Assembly: GCA_018267095.1 (NCBI GenBank)
Contig: JAFDZC010000011.1
Coordinates: 157,247 to 221,246 of the forward strand
DNA: 64,000 nucleotides
Reading direction: 5' to 3'
Origin: Bacteroidota bacterium
Lineage (GTDB): Bacteria; Bacteroidota; Bacteroidia; Flavobacteriales; Flavobacteriaceae
Shown: positions 53,443 through 62,783 of the stretch, one piece after another
Numbering within the stretch: position 1 is the first letter of the stretch
Layout of the letters: the number at the start of each line of letters is the position of its first letter
Notes under the pieces: generated by a model
Told to the model about the DNA's origin: nothing
Database searches by the model: none
The model's input: only the letters and a program-made list of their open reading frames with translations
Program-made: the position numbers and the translations under genes

Positions 53443-55986
53443 TTATTTGGCCGGTTTCTCGGCTTTGTTGATTTTTACATTGAGTTCCTGAGCACCTTCT
53501 TCGATATCTAAGAAGATTTCGTCACCCGAAGCAATTTTCGAAGTAATGATTTCTTCGGCCAAAACATCTTCGACATATTTTTGAATGGCTCTTTTAAGCG
53601 GACGCGCTCCAAATTGTTTGTCAAATCCTTTTTCGGCGATAAAAGCTTTGGCGGGTTCTGACAACTTGAGTCCATAGCCCAAATCGGCAACGCGGGCATA
53701 CAACTTCTTCAATTCAATTTCAATAATCAAATCGATGTCAGCTTTTTCAAGCGCATTGAATACGATTACATCGTCAATACGATTCAAAAATTCTGGAGCA
53801 AAAGTTTTCTTGAGTGCATTTTCAATTATACTTTTAGAATTTTCATCTGCTTGTGCGGTTTTAGCAGCTGTGCCAAATCCCACACCCTGACCGAAATCCT
53901 TGAGCTGACGAGCACCTACATTTGAGGTCATGATGATAATCGTGTTTTTAAAATCGATTTTTCTGCCTAAGCTATCAGTCAAATAACCGTCATCTAGAAC
54001 TTGCAACAACATATTAAATACATCCGGATGCGCTTTTTCAATTTCATCGAGTAAGACCACACAATAAGGTTTTCTGCGAACTTTTTCGGTAAGCTGACCG
54101 CCTTCTTCATAACCCACATAACCTGGAGGCGCACCAACCAGTCGCGAAATTGAGAATTTCTCCATGTATTCACTCATATCAATACGCACCAACGCATCTT
54201 CTGAATCAAACAATTCGCGCGCTAAAACTTTGGCCAATTGAGTTTTACCAACTCCGGTTTGACCCAAGAAAATAAACGAACCAATCGGCTTGTTAGGATC
54301 TTTTAATCCGGCGCGATTTCTTTGAATGGAACGAGCAATTTTTAAAACCGCATCTTTTTGTCCAATAACTTTGTTTTCAATAAGTTCCGGAAGATTAGCT
54401 AGTTTATTGCTTTCGGTTTGCGCAATGCGATTGACCGGAATTCCGGTCATCATAGAAACTACATCAGCAACGTTTTCTTCGGTTACGACTATACGATTGT
54501 TTTTAGATTCTTCTTCCCATTGTTCTTGGGCAATCGCTAAATCTTTTTCAATGCGTTTTTCATCGTCGCGCAACTTGGCTGCTTCTTCATATTTCTGCTT
54601 TTTAACCACAGAATTCTTCGTTTCACGAACTTCTTCTAATTGGCGCTCTAATTCAAGAATTTGTTTTGGAACTTCAATATTGGTAATGTGAACGCGAGAA
54701 CCTGCTTCGTCTAAAGCATCAATGGCTTTGTCCGGCAAGAAGCGCTCAGACATATAGCGATTGGTGAGTTTCACACAAGCTTCAACGGCTTCTGGTGTAT
54801 AAATTACATTGTGATGATCTTCGTATTTATTTTTGACATTGTTCAGAATCATGATGGTTTCTTCCACCGAAGTAGGTTCGACAATAATCTTTTGGAAACG
54901 TCTTTCTAACGCGCCATCTTTTTCGATATATTGACGGTATTCATCTAGTGTGGTAGCCCCAATGCATTGAATTTCTCCACGCGCCAAGGCTGGTTTGAAC
55001 ATATTCGAGGCATCGAGCGAGCCCGTCGCACCGCCAGCTCCGACGATGGTGTGAATTTCATCAATAAACAAAATAATATCGTCGTTTTTCTCAAGCTCGT
55101 TCATGACGGCTTTCATGCGCTCTTCAAACTGACCGCGGTATTTGGTTCCAGCCACAAGGCTTGCCAAATCAAGGGTAACTACACGTTTGTTAAACAAAAT
55201 GCGCGATACTTTTTTCTGGGTAATTCTAAGCGCTAAACCTTCAGCTATGGCAGATTTACCCACGCCCGGCTCTCCAATAAGCAAAGGATTGTTCTTTTTG
55301 CGACGACTCAAAATCTGCGAAACACGCTCAATTTCTTTTTCGCGACCCACCACTGGATCTAATTTTCCTTCTTCGGCCATTTCGGTCAAATCACGACCAA
55401 AATTGTCGAGTACCGGCGTTTTAGATTTTTTATTCGATTTATTAGCCGGGTTGTTAAAACTGCTCTCTTTAAAACTGTCATCTTGTCCCGAATCATCGTT
55501 ATAAGATTCGTTTTTTGGCAGATTTTCTATAAAATTATCTTCGTTTGGTGTCATATTCAAATATTGTTCTTTGGCTGAATCGTAATCAATTTTTAGCTTA
55601 TTTAGGAGCTTGGTCGTAGGGTCATTTTCGTTGCGTAAAATACACAACAACAAATGAGCAGTGCTGATTGAGGAACTCTGAAAAACTTTCGCTTCCAAAA
55701 AAGTAGTTTTCAAAGCGCGCTCGGCTTGACGCGTTAAATGCAGGTTTTTCTTTTCGTTAGTAGCCACCGCATTAGGGTTGGCAGGGCTGAGGATTTCAAC
55801 TTTTCGGCGCAAATGATCTAAGTCAACCGACAGATTGTTTAATATGTTGATGGCTTTCCCGTTTCCGTCTCTTAAAATTCCCAGCATCAGATGCTCAGTA
55901 CCAATAAAGTCGTGGCCTAAACGCAAGGCTTCTTCTTTACTATAGGTAATCACATCTTTAACTCTTGGTGAAAAATTATCATCCAT
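53443..55986 (-). CDS. clpC: ATP-dependent Clp protease ATP-binding subunit ClpC
   Basis: A Hsp100 AAA+ unfoldase of 847 residues that feeds substrates to ClpP. The N domain (about 1-145) has VITYSKEEALRLGHDFIGTE. AAA1 has Walker A LLIGEPGVGKSAIAEG and Walker B ILFIDEIHTIVGAGG. A UVR-like middle segment (about 440-480, KQKYEEAAKLRDDEKRIEK) marks ClpC rather than ClpA. AAA2 has FLGQTGVGKTQLAKVLA, and VFNMLLQVLDDGYLTD. The ClpP-binding loop is not obvious from the sequence to my eye. There is no mcsAB/ctsR operon as in Firmicutes; the gene is alone, with a half-site array in front. Confidence 0.95.
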   Translation of the reverse strand: MDDNFSPRVKDVITYSKEEALRLGHDFIGTEHLMLGILRDGNGKAINILNNLSVDLDHLRRKVEILSPANPNAVATNEKKNLHLTRQAERALKTTFLEAKVFQSSSISTAHLLLCILRNENDPTTKLLNKLKIDYDSAKEQYLNMTPNEDNFIENLPKNESYNDDSGQDDSFKESSFNNPANKSNKKSKTPVLDNFGRDLTEMAEEGKLDPVVGREKEIERVSQILSRRKKNNPLLIGEPGVGKSAIAEGLALRITQKKVSRILFNKRVVTLDLASLVAGTKYRGQFEERMKAVMNELEKNDDIILFIDEIHTIVGAGGATGSLDASNMFKPALARGEIQCIGATTLDEYRQYIEKDGALERRFQKIIVEPTSVEETIMILNNVKNKYEDHHNVIYTPEAVEACVKLTNRYMSERFLPDKAIDALDEAGSRVHITNIEVPKQILELERQLEEVRETKNSVVKKQKYEEAAKLRDDEKRIEKDLAIAQEQWEEESKNNRIVVTEENVADVVSMMTGIPVNRIAQTESNKLANLPELIENKVIGQKDAVLKIARSIQRNRAGLKDPNKPIGSFIFLGQTGVGKTQLAKVLARELFDSEDALVRIDMSEYMEKFSISRLVGAPPGYVGYEEGGQLTEKVRRKPYCVVLLDEIEKAHPDVFNMLLQVLDDGYLTDSLGRKIDFKNTIIIMTSNVGARQLKDFGQGVGFGTAAKTAQADENSKSIIENALKKTFAPEFLNRIDDVIVFNALEKADIDLIIEIELKKLYARVADLGYGLKLSEPAKAFIAEKGFDKQFGARPLKRAIQKYVEDVLAEEIITSKIASGDEIFLDIEEGAQELNVKINKAEKPAK

Positions 55987-56007
55987 AAATTGTAAGGTTT
56001 GGTCTTG

Positions 56008-56038
56008 TAAATTTAATCATTCTGCGCCCTAATGACAA
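56008..56038 (-). promoter_or_regulatory. Putative clpC promoter
   Basis: On the minus strand TTG (56038-56036), a 20-base spacer and TAAATTTA (56015-56008), seven of eight bases of TAnnTTTG. The ATG of clpC is at 55986. The -33 box is part of the half-site TGTCA at 56037-56033. Confidence 0.45.
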
Positions 56039-56076
56039 AAACTATTCCTGTCAGAACTACTGTCAGCTAATTGACA
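56033..56076. promoter_or_regulatory. Array of TGTCA/TGACA half-sites upstream of clpC
   Basis: Plus strand: TGACA (56033-56037), TGTCA (56049-56053), TGTCA (56061-56065), TGACA (56072-56076). The first two form an inverted pair 11 bases apart, the last two one 6 bases apart, and the middle two are direct copies of CTGTCAG with 12-base spacing. The nearest half-site overlaps the putative clpC -33 box. This looks like a regulator-binding site, perhaps for stress control, but no regulator is known. Confidence 0.5.
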
Positions 56077-56246
56077 AAAAATATTCAAAAAAAAACAGCG
56101 GAACAATATGAACTTATTAACCGAAAAACAGCCCGTTTTTGTTAATAAATAGAGGAAATTTAAGATGGTTTTATAACCTATAAATAGGAGAGAAAGGTTA
56201 TATTAGCGGGATTTTAAAAACAGAATAATTTAAACCCATTTAGTAT

Positions 56247-58796
56247 ATGTCAGACGGAGAAAAGTTAATCCCGATTAACATCGAAGACGAAATGAAATCA
56301 GCTTACATCGATTATTCGATGTCGGTTATTGTATCGCGTGCACTTCCAGATGTTAGAGACGGACTCAAACCTGTACACCGACGCGTTTTGTATGGAATGT
56401 ATGACCTCGGTGTATTTTCTAACCGCCCACACAAAAAATCCGCGAGAATTGTCGGAGAAGTTTTAGGTAAATATCACCCACACGGAGATATTTCGGTTTA
56501 TGATGCCATGGTGCGTATGGCCCAAGAATGGAGTTTGCGCTATTTAATGGTGGACGGACAAGGTAACTTCGGATCCATAGACGGAGATAGTCCTGCCGCG
56601 ATGCGTTATACCGAGGCACGTCTCAAAAAATTGTCAGAAGATATTATGGCTGACATCGACAAAGAAACCGTTGATTTTCAACTCAACTTTGACGATACCT
56701 TATACGAACCCAAAGTAATGCCGACGCGCATTCCGAATTTGCTCATCAACGGAGCATCCGGAATCGCGGTAGGTATGGCTACCAATATGGCTCCGCACAA
56801 CCTTTCAGAAGTAGTGGACGGAACTTTGGCTTATATTGACAACAACGATATTGAAGTTGACGAACTCATCAACTACATCAAAGCGCCAGATTTCCCGACC
56901 GGCGGTGTCATTTATGGTTACGAAGGGGTTCGCGAAGCGTTCAAAACCGGACGCGGCAGAATTGTCATGCGTGCCAAAGTAAACTTTGAAGAAGTTGAAG
57001 GTCGCGAATCGATTGTGGTGACTGAAATTCCGTATCAAGTTAACAAAGCCGAAATGATCAGAAAAACGGCTGACTTAATCAACGACAAAAAAATCGAAGG
57101 TATTTCGAACATCCGTGACGAGTCGGACAGAAACGGTATGCGCATCGTTTATATTCTCAAACGCGATGCGGTTCCGAACGTAGTTTTGAATACCTTATTT
57201 AAATATACCCAACTTCAGTCGTCGTTTAGCGTCAACAACATTGCACTAGTCAATGGCCGTCCGCAGTTGTTGAACTTAAAAGATTTGATTCTGCATTTTG
57301 TGGATCACCGCCACGATGTAGTGGTGCGTCGCGCTCAGTTTGAATTGCGTAAAGCAGAAGAACGCGCGCACATTTTAGAAGGTTTGATCATTGCTTCGGA
57401 TAACATTGATGAAGTAATTGCGATTATCCGCGGATCGAAAAATACCGATGAAGCGCGTGAGAAATTGATGGAACGCTTTAGCTTGACTGATATTCAATCT
57501 CGTGCCATCGTCGAGATGCGTTTGCGTCAACTGACCGGCCTGGAGCAAGACAAATTGCGTGCAGAATACGAAGACATCATGAAACTCATCCAGGAATTGA
57601 AAGATTTATTGGCGAGCAAAGAACTTCGTATGGAACTCATCAAAAAAGAATTGCTCGAAGTCAAAGAAAAATACGGCGACGAAAGACGATCAACCATTGA
57701 ATATTCAGGTGGTGACGTGAGTATTGAAGATTTGATTGCCGATGAAAATGTGGTCATTACCATATCGCATGCAGGTTACATCAAACGTACTTCGCTATCA
57801 GAATACAAAACCCAAAACCGCGGTGGCGTAGGGCAGAAGAGCGCTGCTACTCGAGATCAAGATTTCTTAGAACATTTATTTGTAGCCACCAACCACCAGT
57901 ATTTGTTGTTCTTTACCCAAAAAGGAAAATGTTTCTGGATGCGCGTGTATGAAATTCCTGAAGGTTCCAAAGCCAGTAAAGGACGCGCGATTCAAAATCT
58001 CATCAACATCGAGAACGACGACAAGGTCAAAGCGTTTATTTGCACCAAAGATCTTAAAGACGAAGAATACATCAACAACCATTTTGTGATTATGGCCACC
58101 AAACAAGGTCAAGTCAAAAAAACGCCGTTGGAACAATACTCTCGTCCACGTCAAAATGGAATCAATGCGATTACCATTCGCGAAGACGACGAACTCATCG
58201 GCGCAAAACTCACCACCGGAAACAGCCAAGTTTTGGTAGCAGTTAAATCGGGTAAATTGGTTCGTTTTGAAGAAAGCAAAACCCGTCCGATGGGAAGAAC
58301 AGCCTCAGGAGTTCGCGGAATTACTTTAGCAGACGAAAAAGACGAAGTAATCGGCATGGTAGCCATTGACGAAAAAGAAGTTAATGAAACACAATTACTT
58401 GTGGTCACTGAAAACGGTTACGGTAAACGCACCAAACTTGTTGACGACGATGGCGAAGACGTCTACCGCATTACCAACCGTGGCGGAAAAGGCGTCAAAA
58501 CGCTCAACATTACCGAGAAAACCGGACAGCTTATTTCAATTAGCGATGTAACCGATGAAGATGATTTGATGATCATCAACAAATCGGGATTGACCATCAG
58601 AATGGAAGTTTCAAGTCTCAGAGTGATGGGTCGCGCGACGCAAGGTGTTCGACTAATCAATATTAAAGGGAATGACTCTATTGCTGCGGTAACCAAAGTA
58701 ATGAAAGAAGACGAAGAAGCTGAACATCAAGACATGGACACAGAAATTCCGGATGCAGATTTATCTTCAGACGAAATCAACGAAACACAAGAATAA
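56247..58796 (+). CDS. gyrA: DNA gyrase subunit A
   Basis: The breakage-reunion subunit of gyrase, 849 residues. The catalytic tyrosine is Tyr121 in [11 protein letters not shown]. The N-terminal part is canonical: [20 protein letters not shown] and the quinolone pocket [16 protein letters not shown]. The C-terminal beta-pinwheel has GyrA-box-like motifs, including [11 protein letters not shown], then an acidic tail ([20 protein letters not shown]). Residue 82, equivalent to E. coli Ser83, is Ile, which is a resistance-type residue in other bacteria; Asp86 (E. coli Asp87) is normal. The TPR gene follows six bases later. Confidence 0.97.
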   Translation: MSDGEKLIPINIEDEMKSAYIDYSMSVIVSRALPDVRDGLKPVHRRVLYGMYDLGVFSNRPHKKSARIVGEVLGKYHPHGDISVYDAMVRMAQEWSLRYLMVDGQGNFGSIDGDSPAAMRYTEARLKKLSEDIMADIDKETVDFQLNFDDTLYEPKVMPTRIPNLLINGASGIAVGMATNMAPHNLSEVVDGTLAYIDNNDIEVDELINYIKAPDFPTGGVIYGYEGVREAFKTGRGRIVMRAKVNFEEVEGRESIVVTEIPYQVNKAEMIRKTADLINDKKIEGISNIRDESDRNGMRIVYILKRDAVPNVVLNTLFKYTQLQSSFSVNNIALVNGRPQLLNLKDLILHFVDHRHDVVVRRAQFELRKAEERAHILEGLIIASDNIDEVIAIIRGSKNTDEAREKLMERFSLTDIQSRAIVEMRLRQLTGLEQDKLRAEYEDIMKLIQELKDLLASKELRMELIKKELLEVKEKYGDERRSTIEYSGGDVSIEDLIADENVVITISHAGYIKRTSLSEYKTQNRGGVGQKSAATRDQDFLEHLFVATNHQYLLFFTQKGKCFWMRVYEIPEGSKASKGRAIQNLINIENDDKVKAFICTKDLKDEEYINNHFVIMATKQGQVKKTPLEQYSRPRQNGINAITIREDDELIGAKLTTGNSQVLVAVKSGKLVRFEESKTRPMGRTASGVRGITLADEKDEVIGMVAIDEKEVNETQLLVVTENGYGKRTKLVDDDGEDVYRITNRGGKGVKTLNITEKTGQLISISDVTDEDDLMIINKSGLTIRMEVSSLRVMGRATQGVRLINIKGNDSIAAVTKVMKEDEEAEHQDMDTEIPDADLSSDEINETQE

Positions 58797-58802
58797 TTAC
58801 TA

Positions 58803-60098
58803 ATGTCTACAAAAATGAAAAATAAACATTTCATAGTCGCATCGGCTTTGATGCTTTCCTTGGGAAGTTTTGCTCAAAAAGACCAAATCAAAGCAGCCGA
58901 AAAAGCACTTAAAAACGAAAATCCAACCGAGGCTCTAGCTTCACTTGGACAAGCAGAATCATTACTAGGTGCTGCAACAGAAGCTGAAAAAGCTCAATTT
59001 TATTTTGTAAAAGGTAACGCACACAAGGCTTTGGCTGCCAAAAAAGCAGAAGTAGCTAAAAACCTTTCAGCCGCCGCTGCCGCTTATCAGCAAGTAATGG
59101 CTATTGAAAAGGCTTCAGGAAAATCAAAATATTCTGAAGATGCCAAAAATGCTTTAGCCGATTCGAGAAATCAATTGATTAATGCAGCGATTGATGCCGG
59201 AAATGCTAAAAATAATGGATTAGCTTCCGATTTACTTTATGCTGCTTATCAAGCGGACAAAACAGATTTAGAAAAATTGTATTACGCCGGAAATTATGCC
59301 ACCAATGCAGAACAATTTGATAAAGCTCTTGAGTACTACGGTGAATTAAAAAAACTAAATTATTCAGGCGAAGGAACCAATTATTACGCAAAAAATTCTC
59401 TCAACGAACAAGAAGAATATTTCGGAAACAATGCTGCTGCTAAAACCGATCGCGATACTAAAGTTCGTTTGAAATTATACAGCAATCCGCGCGATGAAAA
59501 AGTTCCATCAAAACGAGGTGAAATTTACAAAAACATTGCGCTCATTTTGGTACAACAAAAAAAGCCAGATGAAGCTAAAAAAGCTTTAGCCGAAGCCAAA
59601 GCAGCCAATCCTGATGACACTTCGATTATGCTGACTGAGGCCAACTTATACCTTGAGTTAAATGATCAAGCAACTTATAAAAAAATTGCAGGTGAGCTTT
59701 TGGCTAAAAGCCCCAATGATGCTGATTTGGTATACAATATGGGGGTAATTGCCTCAAAAACAAACGAAGCTGAAGCTGAAAGTTATTACAAAAAAGCCAT
59801 TGAAATTGATCCAAAATATATCAATGCTTATTTGAATTTAGCAATTCTAAAACTAGATGCCGATAAGAAATTTGTGGATGAAATGAATAAATTAGGTAAT
59901 TCTGAAAAGGATAACAAGCGTTATGAAGCACTCAAAAAACAACGCAACGAAATGTTCACTTCGACTTTACCTTATTTAGAAAAGGCATATGAACTCGATG
60001 ACAAAAACGTTGATGTTGCTAACACCCTTTTGAATGTATATGGTGCTCTTGAAATGATGGACAAGAAAAAAGCTCTTAAAGCTAAACTTGGGAAGTAA
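58803..60098 (+). CDS. Exported tetratricopeptide repeat protein
   Basis: A protein of 431 residues. An ATG at 58803 and one at 58815 are both possible; the latter gives the cleaner signal peptide MKNKHFIVASALMLSLGSFA. Several TPR-like helices follow: ALKNENPTEALASLGQAESL, YYAGNYATNAEQFDKALEYY, PNDADLVYNMGVIASKTNEA and YYKKAIEIDPKYINAYLNLA. It is six bases from gyrA, so it is co-transcribed. In Flavobacteriia I recall this TPR gene next to gyrA. The role (a periplasmic scaffold) is unknown. Confidence 0.87.
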   Translation: MSTKMKNKHFIVASALMLSLGSFAQKDQIKAAEKALKNENPTEALASLGQAESLLGAATEAEKAQFYFVKGNAHKALAAKKAEVAKNLSAAAAAYQQVMAIEKASGKSKYSEDAKNALADSRNQLINAAIDAGNAKNNGLASDLLYAAYQADKTDLEKLYYAGNYATNAEQFDKALEYYGELKKLNYSGEGTNYYAKNSLNEQEEYFGNNAAAKTDRDTKVRLKLYSNPRDEKVPSKRGEIYKNIALILVQQKKPDEAKKALAEAKAANPDDTSIMLTEANLYLELNDQATYKKIAGELLAKSPNDADLVYNMGVIASKTNEAEAESYYKKAIEIDPKYINAYLNLAILKLDADKKFVDEMNKLGNSEKDNKRYEALKKQRNEMFTSTLPYLEKAYELDDKNVDVANTLLNVYGALEMMDKKKALKAKLGK

Positions 60099-60113
60099 TT
60101 TCAAATAAAACAT

Positions 60114-60147
60114 AAAAAAAGCCTGTCTCAATCGACAGGCTTTTTTG
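60114..60147. terminator. Bidirectional terminator
   Basis: AAAAAAAGCCTGTC and GACAGGCTTTTTT pair around TCAATC. It serves the TPR gene and the convergent C40 peptidase gene. Confidence 0.88.
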
Positions 60148-60148
60148 T

Positions 60149-60910
60149 TTATATAATCTTTTTAATGACTCTGAGTTTATGCGTATGCCTGTTGCTTTCA
60201 GCATTAAAAATGCCCAAGTGATCCAGTCGGTCAATACGCACTTTACCACTGGCATGAATGATGTAATTGTCATCCATAATAATGCCTACATGAATGATGT
60301 TGCCTTCTTCATTGTCAAAAAAAGCCAAATCACCGGGCTCGCTTTCTTCAATAAAACTTAGCGCATCGCCTTGAGTGGCTTGTTGTGAGGCATCGCGTTG
60401 CAAGAAATAGCCGTTGAGTTTGTAAACCATTTGCGTAAAGCCCGAACAATCAATCCCAAAAGGCGTTTTACCGCCCCACAAATACGGTGCATTCAAATAC
60501 ATAAAAGCCGTATTGATCAAATTGGCTTTGGGTTTGACACCGCTGATGCGCAAACCTTCAAAAGTAAATCCTGATGAATTGATATCCGCGTGATTCAAAA
60601 ACGACAGCGAAGCACCTAGTGGAATCGGCATCAGCAAATGATTGGGTGAAGTTATATATTCAACCAAATCTGAATTGAGTACAATAGCGTCGTTGCTTAA
60701 CTGCGAAAATTGTTGCTGAGAAATTTCCTGAAACTGTTTTGCGTCAACCCAACCTTCATAAGCATCGTATTGCAACTGAATTTTGGCCCATTGCTTCTGA
60801 CGTTCGAGCACTTTGAAATGCTCGCCAAACAACACCTGCGATACAATTTCGCTTTTGTCGCTGGCCTCGGCACGCAGAGGAATAATGGCTAGATTACAAA
60901 TTCCGAACAT
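60149..60910 (-). CDS. NlpC/P60 (C40) family cell-wall peptidase
   Basis: A cysteine peptidase of 253 residues with SH3-like domains in the N-terminal half (IPLRAEASDKSEIVSQVLFG, WAKIQLQYDAYEGWVDAKQF) and an NlpC/P60 domain after about 130. The catalytic Cys155 is in GIDCSGFTQMVYK; the His is His207 in NIIHVGIIM, with the third polar residue His219 in YIIHASG. It resembles dipeptidyl-peptidase VI (YkfC-like), which cuts gamma-D-Glu-diaminopimelate in recycled muropeptides. There is no signal peptide, which fits a cytoplasmic recycling role. The 5' side is a repeat element. Confidence 0.88.
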   Translation of the reverse strand: MFGICNLAIIPLRAEASDKSEIVSQVLFGEHFKVLERQKQWAKIQLQYDAYEGWVDAKQFQEISQQQFSQLSNDAIVLNSDLVEYITSPNHLLMPIPLGASLSFLNHADINSSGFTFEGLRISGVKPKANLINTAFMYLNAPYLWGGKTPFGIDCSGFTQMVYKLNGYFLQRDASQQATQGDALSFIEESEPGDLAFFDNEEGNIIHVGIIMDDNYIIHASGKVRIDRLDHLGIFNAESNRHTHKLRVIKKII

Positions 60911-60923
60911 CTTATTTATTTTC

Positions 60924-61023
60924 AGGAGCTATTTCCCGCTATTCATTACAATCTTTTTAGGATAACTTCCGCCTTGCTTCAGCACATCCTAAAAAGGATT
61001 TTCATTGCTATCGGGGCTAGGGC
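60924..61023 (+). repeat. Flavobacterium-type intergenic repeat, copy 8
   Basis: Left end AGGAGCTATTTCCCGCTATT, then CATTACAATCTTTTTAGGAT, a middle CTTCCGCCTTGCTTCAGC with ATCCTAAAAAGGATTTTCAT, ending TTGCTATCGGGGCTAGGGCA. The arms TTTTTAGGAT and ATCCTAAAAA form a perfect inverted repeat of ten bases. It lies between the C40 peptidase gene and the thiolase gene, both on the minus strand. Confidence 0.87.
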
Positions 61024-61048
61024 AGTGGTAACTTATTAAACTATTTCC

Positions 61049-62227
61049 TTAAGCGCGTTCAATCACAATCGCCGAAGCACCGCCACCGCCGTTACAAATA
61101 GCAGCTGCGCCAATCTTGGCATTGTTTTGTTCTAAAACATTGATCAGCGTAACAATGATGCGCACACCCGAACAACCCAGCGGATGCCCTAATGAAACCG
61201 CACCACCGTTGACATTCACTTTGTCATTGTCTAAGCCGAGAATCTGTGCATTGGCCAAACCAACTACTGAGAAAGCTTCGTTAAATTCAAAAAAGTCAAC
61301 ATCACTTACCGATAAACCGGCTTTGTCTAAAGCTTTTGGCAATGCTTTGGCCGGAGCAGTCGTAAACCATTTAGGTTCTTGAGCAGCATCAGCATAACTG
61401 CGAATGTAAGCAAGTGGCTTTAAGCCCAAAGATTGCGCTTTTTCTTCGCTCATCAAAACAACTGCACCGGCACCGTCATTAATGGTCGATGCATTGGCAG
61501 CAGTTACGGTTCCTTCTTTGGTAAAAACAGCACTGAGTGTTGGAATTTTATCGAGTTTTACATTGGTATATTCTTCATCGCGTGTCACCATGATTGGTTC
61601 ACCACGTCTTTGTGGAACGGCTACCGGAACTACTTCATTATTGAATTTTCCGGCTTCCCAAGCTTTCGCCGAACGCTCGTATGATTGAATCGCAAAAGCA
61701 TCTTGTGCTTCACGCGATATTTTATATTCTGATGCACACAAATCGGCACTTACCCCCATGGCATTGTGGTCATAAGCATCTTGCAATCCGTCCTTTTGCA
61801 TGCCGTCAATGAGTTGGGTAGGTCCAAATTTAACTCCGTTGCGCATGTGCACATAATGAGGAATCATGCTCATGTTTTCCATACCGCCGGCCACAATGAT
61901 TTCGGCATCGCCGGCGATGATGGCTTGTGCACCTTGCATAACAGCTTTCATTCCTGAAGCACACACTTTATTGACAGTCGTAGCAATCACAGAATTGGGC
62001 AATCCGGCAAACAAAGCAGCTTGACGCGCAGGCGCTTGACCAACTCCTGCTTGAATTACATTTCCCATAATCACTTCATCCACCAAATTCGGATCAAGAC
62101 TGATTTTGTCAAGTGCTCCTTTAATGGCAACAGCGCCTAATTGTGGGGCAGTCATAGAGGATAAAGCGCCCATGAAGCTACCGATTGGTGTTCTGGCTGC
62201 TGATACGATTACTACTTTTTTGTTCAT
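61049..62227 (-). CDS. Acetyl-CoA C-acetyltransferase (thiolase)
   Basis: A thiolase of 392 residues that joins or splits acyl-CoA units. The acyl-carrying cysteine is Cys89 in NKVCASGMKAVMQGAQ; the catalytic His is in SLGHPLGCSGVR, with the second Cys in it, and the C-terminal GGGGASAIVIERA is typical. The N-terminus VVIVSAARTPIGSFMGALSS is complete. The motif GGMENMSMIPHYV is common to biosynthetic and degradative thiolases. Likely acetoacetyl-CoA formation or breakdown; the nearest related gene is the 3-hydroxybutyryl-CoA dehydrogenase at 7613, not linked. Confidence 0.93.
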   Translation of the reverse strand: MNKKVVIVSAARTPIGSFMGALSSMTAPQLGAVAIKGALDKISLDPNLVDEVIMGNVIQAGVGQAPARQAALFAGLPNSVIATTVNKVCASGMKAVMQGAQAIIAGDAEIIVAGGMENMSMIPHYVHMRNGVKFGPTQLIDGMQKDGLQDAYDHNAMGVSADLCASEYKISREAQDAFAIQSYERSAKAWEAGKFNNEVVPVAVPQRRGEPIMVTRDEEYTNVKLDKIPTLSAVFTKEGTVTAANASTINDGAGAVVLMSEEKAQSLGLKPLAYIRSYADAAQEPKWFTTAPAKALPKALDKAGLSVSDVDFFEFNEAFSVVGLANAQILGLDNDKVNVNGGAVSLGHPLGCSGVRIIVTLINVLEQNNAKIGAAAICNGGGGASAIVIERA

Positions 62228-62419
62228 AAATGCTGTGTTTTATTATTTGGTTGCGAATTTAATCAATTTGAGGCAATCGAAGTGTAGGTTTTTAACAATA
62301 TTTACCAATACACAAGGCTGAAATTGTTATTTTGACAACTAAACCAAAACTATTGTTGATTCTATAAGTTTGATTGTTAACGATTTTGCAATTGCTTGAA
62401 AAAAAACGTTGATTTTTAT

Positions 62420-62450
62420 TTGTAAAATTTAGAATTGAACATTACATTTG
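62420..62450 (+). promoter_or_regulatory. Promoter of the tRNA operon
   Basis: TTG at 62420-62422, a 20-base spacer and TACATTTG at 62443-62450, identical in box and spacing to that at 21537-21567. The first tRNA begins 44 bases after the box. Confidence 0.65.
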
Positions 62451-62494
62451 CAACCGCTTAAAACACAAGAATACGTTCTTTATCGTTTTAAACA

Positions 62495-62581
62495 GGAGAG
62501 TTGCCTGAGAGGCCGAAAGGACATGTTTGCTAAACATGCGTATGGGAAACTGTACCAAGGGTTCGAATCCCTTACTCTCCG
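62495..62581 (+). tRNA. tRNA-Ser (GCU anticodon)
   Basis: The 7-base acceptor stem GGAGAGT / ACTCTCC closes the molecule with a discriminator G at 62581. The anticodon arm has the loop with GCT in TTGCTAA. The long variable arm (GCGTATGGGAAACTGTACC region) is typical of class II serine tRNAs. GGGTTCGAATCCC is the T arm. No CCA is encoded. It reads AGC/AGU codons. Confidence 0.95.
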
Positions 62582-62585
62582 CTCT

Positions 62586-62660
62586 CGGGGTGTAGCGTAG
62601 CCCGGTTATCGCGCCTGGTTTGGGACCAGGAGGTCGCAGGTTCGAATCCTGCCACCCCGA
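62586..62660 (+). tRNA. tRNA-Pro (UGG anticodon)
   Basis: Acceptor stem CGGGGTG / CACCCCG with discriminator A. The anticodon stem CCTGG / CCAGG encloses the loop TTTGGGA with anticodon TGG. T arm CAGGTTCGAATCCTG. It begins four bases after the tRNA-Ser end. Confidence 0.95.
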
Positions 62661-62669
62661 CAAATTTAA

Positions 62670-62743
62670 GGTCCAGTAGCTCAGCTGGATAGAGCAACTG
62701 CCTTCTAAGCAGTAGGTCTCAGGTTCGAATCCTGACTGGATCA
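62670..62743 (+). tRNA. tRNA-Arg (UCU anticodon)
   Basis: Acceptor stem GGTCCAG / CTGGATC (one G-T pair) with discriminator A. The anticodon stem ACTGC / GCAGT encloses the loop CTTCTAA with anticodon TCT, for AGA codons. T arm CAGGTTCGAATCCTG is identical to that of the neighbouring tRNA-Pro. It is the last of three co-transcribed tRNAs. Confidence 0.95.
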
Positions 62744-62748
62744 CATGG

Positions 62749-62773
62749 AAGCCTCTGTTTTGAGGCTTTTTTT
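62749..62773 (+). terminator. Terminator after the tRNA operon
   Basis: AAGCCTC and GAGGCTT pair with loop TGTTTT, followed by T residues. Confidence 0.85.
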
Positions 62774-62783
62774 GTGCAAAATA

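Noticed and set aside
62442-62744. A 100-residue minus-strand frame over the three tRNA genes with words like GFEPETYCLEG and DSNLRPPGPKP
   Set aside because: It is the antisense translation of conserved tRNA sequences, a well-known false gene type.
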